Made by a program: the position numbers and the translations under genes. Below, one piece after another: positions 55,084 to 64,000 of a DNA stretch of 64,000 nucleotides; positions within the stretch are counted from its first letter, which is position 1, and the number at the start of each line of letters is the position of its first letter. The stretch comes from Parafrankia sp041008525 (lineage in GTDB: Bacteria; Actinomycetota; Actinomycetes; Frankiales; Frankiaceae). The notes beneath the pieces were generated by a model. That model saw only the letters and a list, made by a program, of their open reading frames with translations, did no database searches and was not told the origin of the DNA. The stretch covers positions 1 to 64,000 of the forward strand of contig NZ_JBFLUG010000011.1 in the NCBI RefSeq assembly GCF_041008525.1. Direction: 5' to 3'.

Positions 55084-55454
55084 GGCAGTCGCTTCCTCAG
55101 GGTTGTCACAGGCAAATACATCGAACGGGCCCAGGGCCGTGCCCGGTCAGCTACCTGGGCCCTCCGGCCACATGGCGCGCGCCGCCGCCCCGGCACGGAG
55201 CCGGGCGGGCGGACGCCAGAACGGCGGAAAGCCAGGACAGCGGGGACCAGGCGAGCGGTCCAGTGGGGTGCGCCGGTTCGTCGGACCGACAACGCCGACC
55301 GACAGTGTGAGCGGACAGTCGCCATCTGTGGACGGTGCCATCGATGGTAAGTGCCAGCGGACAAGGTCAGTGAACAGCGTCGGTCATGAACCGGCGGACA
55401 CTGCATCCTACTGTGCCACACGAATGCGGTGTCCGGTCGGTAGCCCCACTCCGG
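55084..55454. other. Long leader/intergenic region before rplS
   Basis: 371 bases with no gene. A candidate minus-strand -10 (TAGGAT at 55405-55410) lies about 320 bases before rplS, which would give a long 5' leader. A cggacac/gtgtccg inverted repeat flanks it. Nothing else was recognised. Confidence 0.4.
55405..55435 (-). promoter_or_regulatory. Candidate rplS promoter
   Basis: TAGGAT at 55405-55410 is a good -10 hexamer. The -35 partner about 18 bases upstream contains GGACA, a moderate match. It is a guess from motif and position only. Confidence 0.3.
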
Positions 55455-56243
55455 TCAGCCTGTGCTGCCCGTCGGACCGAGGCTCACCGGGCCGGAGTTC
55501 ACCGGAGCGGGGTCCACCGGAGCAGGCCGTGCCAGCACCGAGCGATCCCGTTCCGACAGATCGACGCGTTCCAGCAGCTCGGGGCGCCGGCGGGCGGTGC
55601 GCAGCAGCGCCTCGTCCCGCCGCCACCGGGCGATGGCCGCGTGATCGCCGGAGCGCAGGATCTCCGGCACCGCACGCCCTTCCCAGACCGGCGGACGGGT
55701 GTAGACCGGCCCCTCGAGGAGGCCATGCGCGAAGGAGTCGTCCGTGAGCGACTCCGCGTTACCGACCACTCCCGGCAGCAACCGCGTGACCGCCTCGACG
55801 ATGACCAGCGTGGCAGCCTCTCCCCCGGCCAGCACGTAGTCCCCGATCGAGATCTCGTCGTCCGCCCATGCGTCGACCACACGGCCGTCGATGCCCTCGT
55901 AGCGGCCGCAGCAGAAGACAAGCCAGTCCTGCGCGGCAAGCTCAGCGGCGTAGCTCTGGGTGAACGTCCTCCCGGCCGGCGTGGGGACGACCACCCGGGG
56001 CCGGCGGGACGGATCACGCTCGCAGATCTCGCGAAGCGCGCCGTCCCACGGCTCGGGCCGCATCACCATGCCGGGCCCGCCGCCGTAGGGCGAGTCGTCG
56101 ACCGTGCGGTGGATGTCGTGCGTCCACTGCCGCAGGTCGTGCGTGTGAATGTCGACCAGGTCCCGCGCCGCCGCCCGCCCGACCAGGGCCAGTTCCAGCG
56201 GGCGCAGGTACTCCGGAAAGATCGTCACGACGTCGATGCGCAT
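55455..56243 (-). CDS. trmD: tRNA (guanine37-N1)-methyltransferase
   Basis: TrmD makes m1G37 and prevents frameshifts. MRIDVVTIFPEYL is the family start, DDSPYGGGPGMVM the substrate loop, and the trefoil knot has CGRYEGIDGRV and ISIGDYVLAGGE. Length 262 residues. The ATG at 56243 is the family start; a longer frame from 56330 is not conserved. It ends with a Pro/Ser/Thr-rich tail. It follows rimM by 134 bases. Confidence 0.96.
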   Translation of the reverse strand: MRIDVVTIFPEYLRPLELALVGRAAARDLVDIHTHDLRQWTHDIHRTVDDSPYGGGPGMVMRPEPWDGALREICERDPSRRPRVVVPTPAGRTFTQSYAAELAAQDWLVFCCGRYEGIDGRVVDAWADDEISIGDYVLAGGEAATLVIVEAVTRLLPGVVGNAESLTDDSFAHGLLEGPVYTRPPVWEGRAVPEILRSGDHAAIARWRRDEALLRTARRRPELLERVDLSERDRSVLARPAPVDPAPVNSGPVSLGPTGSTG

Positions 56244-56377
56244 CCGCTGCCTTCGTGCCTGAGGTGTGCCGCGGCCCGGAAGGACAACCTGCCGAGCCCT
56301 GCCGCGGCGCCGCGCCGGCAGATCCGTCATGCACGGCAGATCAGCCGTGCTGCCCGGTAGACAGTCGCGCCGCGAGG

Positions 56378-57004
56378 TCAGTCGAGGTCGAGCAGGCCCG
56401 GCGGCGGGTCGACCACGATGTGGCCGGCCTTCGGGTCGACGGTCGGCACGATCTCGCGGACGAACGGGACCAGGTACTCCCCACCGCCCGCACGGCTGAT
56501 CGCGAGGATCTCGCCCGCCGGGGAGTGAACGACGTCGGCGACGTCCCCCAGCACCACGCCGTCGGGAGTCCGTGCCTGCAGGCCGACCAGGTCACGATCC
56601 CACCAGGTCTCACCGTCGTCGTCCTCACCGGCCACCGTCGGCGGACCGGACTCGTCGGAGTCGATGGTCAGCAGACTGCCCCGCAGCGCCTCGGCGGCAC
56701 GACGGTCAGCGACCCCGGCGAACCGCACCAACAGACGCCCGGAATGCCACCGGGAGGTCTCCACCCACAGGACCGACCCGAAGGGCGGCACAGTGGCGGC
56801 GTTCGGCGGCGCGGCCCCCTCTCCCGTCTCGGGACCGTTCCCGGTGGAGGGCGTGCCCACCGCCCGGTTCTCCGCAGCCCGGCGGACCAGGGCGGACCCG
56901 GGCGCGAAACGCCGCTCCGGAAGGTCGGTACGGACGTCGATCGTCACATCCCCACGGATGCCGTGGGGACGCCCGACCCGCCCGACGACGACGGGTTCAC
57001 CCAT
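56378..57004 (-). CDS. rimM: 16S rRNA-processing protein RimM
   Basis: RimM helps 30S head assembly by binding S19. VVVGRVGRPHGIRGDVTIDV is the N-terminal hallmark, and the PRC-barrel domain starts near WWDRDLVGLQ. The end VPFVREIVPTVD is typical. The ATG at 57004 is preferred; GTG 57025 is in frame and would add seven residues. Between residues 40 and 75 there is a Pro/Gly-rich insert. Confidence 0.93.
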   Translation of the reverse strand: MGEPVVVGRVGRPHGIRGDVTIDVRTDLPERRFAPGSALVRRAAENRAVGTPSTGNGPETGEGAAPPNAATVPPFGSVLWVETSRWHSGRLLVRFAGVADRRAAEALRGSLLTIDSDESGPPTVAGEDDDGETWWDRDLVGLQARTPDGVVLGDVADVVHSPAGEILAISRAGGGEYLVPFVREIVPTVDPKAGHIVVDPPPGLLDLD

Positions 57005-57043
57005 GGGACGCGGCAGCGTGCCCACGGGTGCCGACAGCGGGCA

Positions 57044-57277
57044 TCAACGGTCCACGTCGACGACGTCGATGCGCAGACCGCGACCGCCCACACCGCCCAT
57101 CACGGTACGCAACGCCCGGGCGGTCCGGCCGCGGCGACCGATGACCTTGCCGAGGTCGTCGGGATGGACCCGTACCTCCAGCGTCCGGCCGCGCCGGTTG
57201 CTCGACAGATCGACCCGGACATCGTCGGGATAGTCGACGATGCCGCGGACGAGATGTTCGAGAGCCGCCTCGAGCAC
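57044..57277 (-). CDS. khpA: KH-domain RNA-binding protein KhpA
   Basis: A 77-residue KH protein that in relatives pairs with KhpB to regulate RNA and cell growth. The GxxG loop is in VIGRRGRTARALRTVM. The GTG start lies directly after the rpsP stop codon with no spacer, so it is translated by coupling. It lies between rpsP and rimM, the conserved order. Confidence 0.95.
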   Translation of the reverse strand: MLEAALEHLVRGIVDYPDDVRVDLSSNRRGRTLEVRVHPDDLGKVIGRRGRTARALRTVMGGVGGRGLRIDVVDVDR

Positions 57278-57718
57278 TTACTGCCCCGCGGCCGGCTCTG
57301 CCGGCGCCGCCTCGGCGCCGTCGGCAGCGGCCGCCTTCTTGGCCTTCTTCGGGGTGGTCGCCGGCTTGTCGTCGGCCGCGGCCGCCGCCCGCGCCGCCTC
57401 GGCGAAGACCTCGCGCTTGTCGGGCTTCGGTGCCGGGAGCTTCATCGGCTCAGGGGCGGGAAGGCCCTTGAACTTCTGCCAGTCACCGGTGACCTTGAGG
57501 ATCGCCAGGACCGGCTCGGTCGGCTGGGCGCCGACGGACAGCCAGTGCCCGACACGGTCCGCGTCGACCTTGATGATGCTCGGGTCGGACTTCGGGTGGT
57601 ACTGCCCGATGGCCTCGATGACACGGCCGTCCCGCTTGGTGCGGGCGTCGGCGATGACGATGCGGTAATGCGGCTCGCGCATCTTGCCGAGGCGCTGAAG
57701 TTTGATCTTTGTTGCCAC
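57278..57718 (-). CDS. rpsP: 30S ribosomal protein S16
   Basis: S16 is an early 30S protein. VATKIKLQRLGKMREPHYRIVIADAR is the family start, and the first 85 residues hold the whole core. A tail of about 60 residues is Ala/Lys/Pro-rich (KKAKKAAAADG). The GTG at 57718 is chosen because it begins at the conserved start; the longer frame to 57817 is not conserved. 146 residues. Confidence 0.95.
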   Translation of the reverse strand: MATKIKLQRLGKMREPHYRIVIADARTKRDGRVIEAIGQYHPKSDPSIIKVDADRVGHWLSVGAQPTEPVLAILKVTGDWQKFKGLPAPEPMKLPAPKPDKREVFAEAARAAAAADDKPATTPKKAKKAAAADGAEAAPAEPAAGQ

Positions 57719-57982
57719 GGTGGTCGAACGACTCCAGACATATCGGTGACCACCGGAACACACGGGAGGACCGTGGCGCCCCGATGGCGGGAGAGCACCG
57801 CCGGCGGCCGACCGCAACGGAACTCCCTCAGGGAGCTGACCCGAGCGGCCACACCGACGCCGGCAGGCAAGGCCTGTATGACCTTACAGTCTGCCAGATC
57901 ACCCGCCGGGACAACGCCCGGGGGCTCGCCACGCTCGAAGGGACCCGGAGAACACCGCGCGAACACCACCCCGCGGTGGAAA

Positions 57983-59581
<1,599 letters not shown>

Positions 59582-60131
59582 GCGCACACACTCCGAGATC
59601 GCAGACGGACCGCAGCCACCAGCGTACGCATCACCCGCTGATCCGGAACCGGGGGCCGCGCGGCGGTGGCGCTCCCCGCGGGCCGCACGGCAGCACCGCC
59701 CAGCCCGGCGAGGCGTGCCCGCACGGAACCCGGCATGACGCCGGCCGGCTCCGCCCTCTGCGCTGAGGAGGGCGAGACACCTCGCCGGAGGCTCACAAGC
59801 CCGACTGGATGGACCAGGGACAAGGCCTGGGCGGCGGCTGGCCGCGGATCGTGGGCGAACCCGGTGCAGTCCGGACACCAGGCAGCACGGGAGACCAGGA
59901 CGGCCTGGAAACCAGTGTGGCGCTGACGCCGAGAGAGCACCGAGCCCGGCGGATCCGCGTACGCGGAAAGCGTAGATCCGCACCCGCCCACAGGGGAAGA
60001 GCGCGGACGCCCCGGAATGTGGTCCCTGCGTCCGCAGAGGTCAGGAGAGGCGGACCAGACGGGCCAGACGAGACGGATCAGGGCCAGGCGGCCCGGCGGT
60101 CAGGCGGCCCGGCGGTCAGGCGGTCAGGCGG
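59582..60131. other. Gap between ffh and ftsY, no gene seen
   Basis: 550 bases without a convincing gene on either strand. The part next to ftsY (60085-60135) is a run of gcggtcag/gcccggcg direct repeats. The ffh promoter should lie near 59600-59700. No SRP RNA gene was recognised. Confidence 0.45.
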
Positions 60132-60134
60132 TCA
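60088..60134. repeat. Short direct repeats at the ftsY 3' end
   Basis: Units of 8 and 16 bases (ggcggtca, cggcccggcggtcagg) recur about five times, ending in the ftsY stop region. They look like slippage-generated sequence. Confidence 0.75.
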
Positions 60135-61406
60135 GGCGGAGTCGCCCACGAGTGCGTCGACGAAGGCCTCGGGCTCGAACGGCGCGAGGTCGTCCGGGCC
60201 CTCGCCGAGACCGATCAGTTTGACCGGCACGCCCAGCTCGCGCTGTACCGCGATGACGATCCCGCCCTTGGCTGTGCCGTCAAGCTTGGTCAGCACGACG
60301 CCGGTGATGTCGACGGCCTCGGTGAACACCCGCGCCTGGACGAGCGCGTTCTGGCCGGTGGTCGAATCCAGCACCAGCAGCACCTCGTCCACCGGGCTCT
60401 GCTTGCCGACCACCCTCTTGATCTTGGTCAGCTCGTCCATCAGGCCGACCTTCGTGTGCAGCCGGCCGGCGGTGTCGACGAGCACTGTGTCCGCGCTGTC
60501 CTCGATCCCACGCTTCACGGCCTCGAACGCGACCGACGCCGGGTCGGCGCCCTCCGCGCCGCGGACGGTCGTCGCACCGACCCGGCCGCCCCAGGTCTCC
60601 AACTGGTCCGCCGCGGCGGCTCGGAAGGTGTCCGCGGCGCCGAGCACGACCGACCGTCCGTCCGCGACCAGCAGCCGGGCGATCTTCCCGCAGGTGGTCG
60701 TCTTACCGGTTCCGTTGACACCCACCACCAGCACGATGGCGGGCCGGTCGGGCGCCGAGGTGCGCAACGAGCGGTCCATCGTGGTGCCGACCTGGGCGAG
60801 CAGCTCGTCTCTCAGCATGGCGCGGGCGTCGGCCGCGGTGCGGGCGCCCAGAACCCTGGTGCGCTCACGCAGGGCCTCCACCATCTCCGTGGTCGCCGCG
60901 ACGCCGACGTCAGCGACCAGGAGCGTGGCCTCCACGTCCTCCCAGGTCTCCTCGTCCAGGTTGTCCCCGGACAGCAACGCGAGCAGGCCACGGCCCAGAG
61001 CGTTCTGGGAACGGGCAAGCCGGGCCCGCAGGCGCACCATCCGGCCGAGCGCCGGGGCGGGGACGTCCAGCGGGGTACGCGGGGAGATGATCTCCGGCTC
61101 GGCGGAGATCTCGCCGGCGGGGGCGGGGACGGCAGGTGCCAGCCCCGCCTCCTCGACGGGCGCGGGCGTCCCGACCGCCGTCGAACCGGGCAGATCCGGC
61201 CGGGTCTCGCCCGTAGGCAGGACCGGCGGGGCATCGCCGAGGGTGCCGGCAACGGAATCTGGTGGCTCGGTACCCCCGTGCCTGCCAGCGTGGCCCAGAC
61301 CACGCGGGCCCCGGCGGGTGCGCCCTCGCAGGGCGCTGCCGGCGACGAGGCCGACCACACCCACCAGGGCAACGGCGATGAGAACGATGAGGATGACCAG
61401 CTCCAC
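60132..61406 (-). CDS. ftsY: SRP receptor FtsY
   Basis: The membrane-associated SRP receptor GTPase, 424 residues. Residues 3-25 form one membrane helix (LVILIVLIAVALVGVVGLVAG), unlike E. coli FtsY. An acidic/Pro linker follows, then the NG domain: P-loop GVNGTGKTTTCGK near 228, DTAGR, and TKLDGTAKGG. Upstream is smc, 96 bases away, and downstream ffh. Confidence 0.96.
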   Translation of the reverse strand: MELVILIVLIAVALVGVVGLVAGSALRGRTRRGPRGLGHAGRHGGTEPPDSVAGTLGDAPPVLPTGETRPDLPGSTAVGTPAPVEEAGLAPAVPAPAGEISAEPEIISPRTPLDVPAPALGRMVRLRARLARSQNALGRGLLALLSGDNLDEETWEDVEATLLVADVGVAATTEMVEALRERTRVLGARTAADARAMLRDELLAQVGTTMDRSLRTSAPDRPAIVLVVGVNGTGKTTTCGKIARLLVADGRSVVLGAADTFRAAAADQLETWGGRVGATTVRGAEGADPASVAFEAVKRGIEDSADTVLVDTAGRLHTKVGLMDELTKIKRVVGKQSPVDEVLLVLDSTTGQNALVQARVFTEAVDITGVVLTKLDGTAKGGIVIAVQRELGVPVKLIGLGEGPDDLAPFEPEAFVDALVGDSA

Positions 61407-61501
61407 GACACGATCCTTACAGATCGCGGCGCAACGATCGCTCGTCCACCCCCCGCGCCACCGCGAACGAGGTACCCGGACGGGGTGGTTCCAGCACCTG
61501 G

Positions 61502-64000
61502 TCAGGCCGAGGCGCGGGCCCGCAGGCGCTGGCTGATCACCGTCGTGATGCCGTCGCCGCGCATCGCCACGCCGTAGAGCGCGTCGGCGATCTCCATCGT
61601 GCGCTTCTGGTGGGTGATGATGATCAGCTGCGACTTCTCCCGCAGTCCCTCGACGGCGTTCAGCAGCCGGCCGAGGTTGCGATCGTCGAGCGCCGCCTCC
61701 ACCTCGTCCAGAACGTAGAACGGCGACGGCCGGGCGCGGAAGATCGCGAGCAGCAGGGCGAGGGCCGTCAGCGACCGTTCGCCGCCCGAGAGCAGCGACA
61801 GCCGCTTGACCTTCTTCCCCGGCGGACGTGCCTCCACCTCGATACCGGTGGTCAGCATGTTCTCCGGGTCGGTCAGGACGAGCCGGCCGTCGCCACCCGG
61901 GAACAGCGTGGCGAAGACGATCTCGAACTCGCGGGCGGTGTCGGCGAACGCCGTCGCGAACACCTCGCGGACCCGCGCGTCCACCTCGTCCACCACAAGG
62001 AGCAGGTCCCGCCGGGTGCTCTTCAGATCGTCCAGCTGGGTGGAGAGGAACGCCGCGCGTTCCTGTAGGGCGGCGAACTCCTCCAGCGCCAGCGGGTTGA
62101 TCTTCCCGAGCCGGGCCAGCTGCTTCTCGGCCCGGCCCGCCCGGGTCACCTGCTCCGCGCGGTCGAACGGGACGGGCTGGCCGTCCGGTTCGTCGGGTGG
62201 CACCAGAACGTCCGGGCCGAACTCGGCGATCAGGTCATCCGCGGCGACCCCATGTTCCTCGAGGGTCTTGGCCTCCAGAGTCTCGACGCGCAGCCGCTTC
62301 TCGGCGCGCGCCAGATCGTCGCGGTGCGCGGCGTCGCGCAGGGTCGCCAGCTCGTTCGCCCACCCGCGCACCTGTTCGCGGACGGTACCGAGTTCGGCCT
62401 CGGTCTCCCGGCGAGCCGCCTCCGCCGTCTCGCGCTCGGCCGCCGCGGCGCCGAGCGAGTCCTCGAGCGCCACCAGTGCGGTGTCCGCCGCGGCGGCAAG
62501 TGCGGCCGCGGTGGCGGACTGGCGTTCCCGCACCTCGCGGCGCGCGGCGGCGGCGGCCCGCGCCGTCCGCTCGCTCGCGGCGGTCCGCATCAGCGCCTCG
62601 GCGCGGCCGTGCAGCCCCCGCACCCGCTCCTCGCTGGTGCGCACCGCCAGCCGCGCCTCGACCTCTGCCGCGCGGACCGCCGAGGTCGCCGCCACCAGGC
62701 GGTCCCGCTCCGTCTGCGAAGGCTCACCGGCATCCGGTTCGGCAGAGCTGGCCGCAAGCTCGCCCTCCAGCTCGGTAAGCGCCCCGTAGGCCTGGTCGCG
62801 CGCGGTCTCCGCCGCGAGTCTGGACCGCTCCAGGCGGGTGATCTCACCGGCGGCGGCGCCCCGGGTGCGGTCGATCTGCGCGAGATGCTCGGACAGCGCC
62901 CGATGCCGTGCGTCTGCCCCGTGCCGCTCGGCGAGTGCGGCGTCAATGGCCGCGCGGGCCCGCTCCACGGCCTCACGGGCCGGGCCCAGGTCCTCACGGG
63001 ATGCCTCCCGGCGGGCCAGGGCCTCGATCGCCCCGCGGTCTGCCTCGTCCGCGGCGGCCTGGACCTCCAGGACCGATGGCGGCGTGGCGCTGCCGCCCAG
63101 CGCCGCCCGCGGGCCCAGCAGATCGCCGTCCCTGGTGACGACTGTCGTCTGGGGGTGGCAGGCGAGGACCTGCCCGGCCACCCCCAGATCGTCCGCGACG
63201 ACGGTGTCTGCGAGAAGATCCCGGACCGCGGCCTCATAGCGTGCATCGACCACCGTGACCAGGTCGAACGCCGGAACGGATCCGGCAGGCAGCCCATTTC
63301 CGGACAAGGCTTCCCCGGATGGCTCCCCGCGGTCGGTGCGCGGTGGGTCTGCCGCCACGAGCGCCGCCCGGCCGGCGTCCGATCCGCGCAGCCAGCGCAG
63401 CGCCGCGAGAGCATCCTGCGGGGCGCCCACCAGCAACGCGTCCGCGGCCGGACCCAGTGCCGCCGCGATTGCCGCCTGTGCGCCCGGCGCGACGGTGACG
63501 AAGCTGGCCAGCCGCCCGATGATCTCGACCGACGGATCGAGCGGCGGGAGCTCGACGACGGTGTCCGGCTCGTCGCGGCGGGCACCGCGCCCGTGCCGCT
63601 TCTTCCCTCCCCGCCCCTGGCGGCCGGCCTCGGTGGCAGTGGATGTCGTGGATCCGGCGCGCGCTGCCGTGGCTGCGACCGTCGCGGCGACGGTCGGCGG
63701 GTCGGCGGCGGTCGCCGGTTCGGAGGCGGACAGTTCGGAGGTGGACGCCGTCTCCGGATCGTCCGGACGAATCCCCGCCGCCGCGCGTTCGCTGGCCGTC
63801 ACGGCCGCGGTCAACAGTGCGCTGGCGCCGTCAGCAGGAGCGAGGGACAGTTCGAGGGCTTCCCGGCGCGCCTGCCAGGAAGCCCGGTCACGCTCCGCCG
63901 CGCGCTCGGCGTCGCGGAGCGCATCCAGGCGTTCGCTTGCCGCGCCGTGCACGACAACGGCCTCGCCGTGCCGTTCGGCCAGCTCTTCCCGTGCGGTCTC
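61502..64000 (-). CDS. smc: Chromosome segregation protein SMC, C-terminal part (cut by window)
   Basis: The frame is open to the right edge, so the N-terminal Walker A half lies outside the window. What is seen is: the end of the first coiled coil, a low-complexity insert, a hinge domain (about 63520-63050, with LASFVTVAPGAQAAIAAALG and VVTRDGDLLGP), the second coiled coil, and the head with LSLLSGGERSLTALALLLA, FYVLDEVEAALDD and ITHQKRTME. SMC shapes and segregates the chromosome with ScpA/B. It is followed by ftsY, the conserved order. Confidence 0.96.
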   Translation of the reverse strand, partial: ETAREELAERHGEAVVVHGAASERLDALRDAERAAERDRASWQARREALELSLAPADGASALLTAAVTASERAAAGIRPDDPETASTSELSASEPATAADPPTVAATVAATAARAGSTTSTATEAGRQGRGGKKRHGRGARRDEPDTVVELPPLDPSVEIIGRLASFVTVAPGAQAAIAAALGPAADALLVGAPQDALAALRWLRGSDAGRAALVAADPPRTDRGEPSGEALSGNGLPAGSVPAFDLVTVVDARYEAAVRDLLADTVVADDLGVAGQVLACHPQTTVVTRDGDLLGPRAALGGSATPPSVLEVQAAADEADRGAIEALARREASREDLGPAREAVERARAAIDAALAERHGADARHRALSEHLAQIDRTRGAAAGEITRLERSRLAAETARDQAYGALTELEGELAASSAEPDAGEPSQTERDRLVAATSAVRAAEVEARLAVRTSEERVRGLHGRAEALMRTAASERTARAAAAARREVRERQSATAAALAAAADTALVALEDSLGAAAAERETAEAARRETEAELGTVREQVRGWANELATLRDAAHRDDLARAEKRLRVETLEAKTLEEHGVAADDLIAEFGPDVLVPPDEPDGQPVPFDRAEQVTRAGRAEKQLARLGKINPLALEEFAALQERAAFLSTQLDDLKSTRRDLLLVVDEVDARVREVFATAFADTAREFEIVFATLFPGGDGRLVLTDPENMLTTGIEVEARPPGKKVKRLSLLSGGERSLTALALLLAIFRARPSPFYVLDEVEAALDDRNLGRLLNAVEGLREKSQLIIITHQKRTMEIADALYGVAMRGDGITTVISQRLRARASA

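Noticed and set aside
55305..55345. DnaA-box-like TGTGGACGG
   Set aside because: It has a mismatch at an important position and similar strings occur by chance in several coding regions.
59582..60087. 4.5S RNA or small gene between ffh and ftsY
   Set aside because: No long imperfect hairpin with the SRP tetraloop and no supported frame was seen.

Overview
This is a GC-rich window (roughly 70% G+C, strong G/C bias at third codon positions, many GTG starts, Shine-Dalgarno boxes of the GGAGG type). It is almost certainly actinobacterial chromosome. The gene order smc-ftsY-ffh-rpsP-khpA-rimM-trmD-rplS-lepB-rnhB-DUF2469-yraN-comM-dprA, then rpsB-tsf-pyrH-frr-cdsA-rlmN-dxr-M50-ispG-GNAT, then rimP-nusA-ylxR-infB-ylxP-rbfA-nrnA-truB-ribF-rpsO-pnp-M16-dapB, is the conserved actinobacterial housekeeping backbone. 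The phosphoketolase/acetate kinase pair, ThyX and the Ala/Pro-rich protein tails fit a Frankia-like organism, but the genus is an inference from gene order and style, not from a database match.

Nearly every gene is on the minus strand, so the window is best read from high to low coordinates. 64000-48888 holds chromosome segregation and SRP targeting (smc, ftsY, ffh), ribosome and tRNA maturation (rpsP, khpA, rimM, trmD, rplS), signal peptidase, RNase HII and an overlapping yraN-comM-dprA DNA-processing module. A plus-strand M23 peptidase faces this block and is divided from dprA by a 21-bp hairpin. 47331-35820 holds translation factors (rpsB, tsf, frr), UMP kinase, phospholipid synthesis (cdsA), rlmN, an exported esterase, and two MEP isoprenoid genes (dxr, ispG) flanking a site-2 protease. 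35794-30047 is accessory metabolism: a GNAT enzyme, a SsuABC/TauABC-type transporter with a large palindrome inside the operon, an Rrf2 regulator and a HAD hydrolase. A plus-strand DUF4439 lipoprotein diverges from rimP. 28554-11594 is the nusA-infB operon, ribF/rpsO/pnp, an M16 protease and dapB.

An IS607-type insertion element sits between ribF and rpsO. It is decayed: the recombinase is truncated and tnpB carries an internal deletion with a frame change.

The most unusual locus is 6896-11488: an Hsp70-like chaperone without a full lid, followed by an 894-residue protein whose middle looks like a degenerate J-domain with RPD in place of HPD, and which ends in fibronectin-III-like domains. 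It lies between dapB and hisS and is closed by a strong hairpin. This looks like a dedicated, non-canonical Hsp70/J-protein pair and is the best candidate here for an undescribed system. The window ends (6720-123) with hisS, thyX and a phosphoketolase-acetate kinase pair. No rRNA, tRNA, CRISPR array or prophage was seen.
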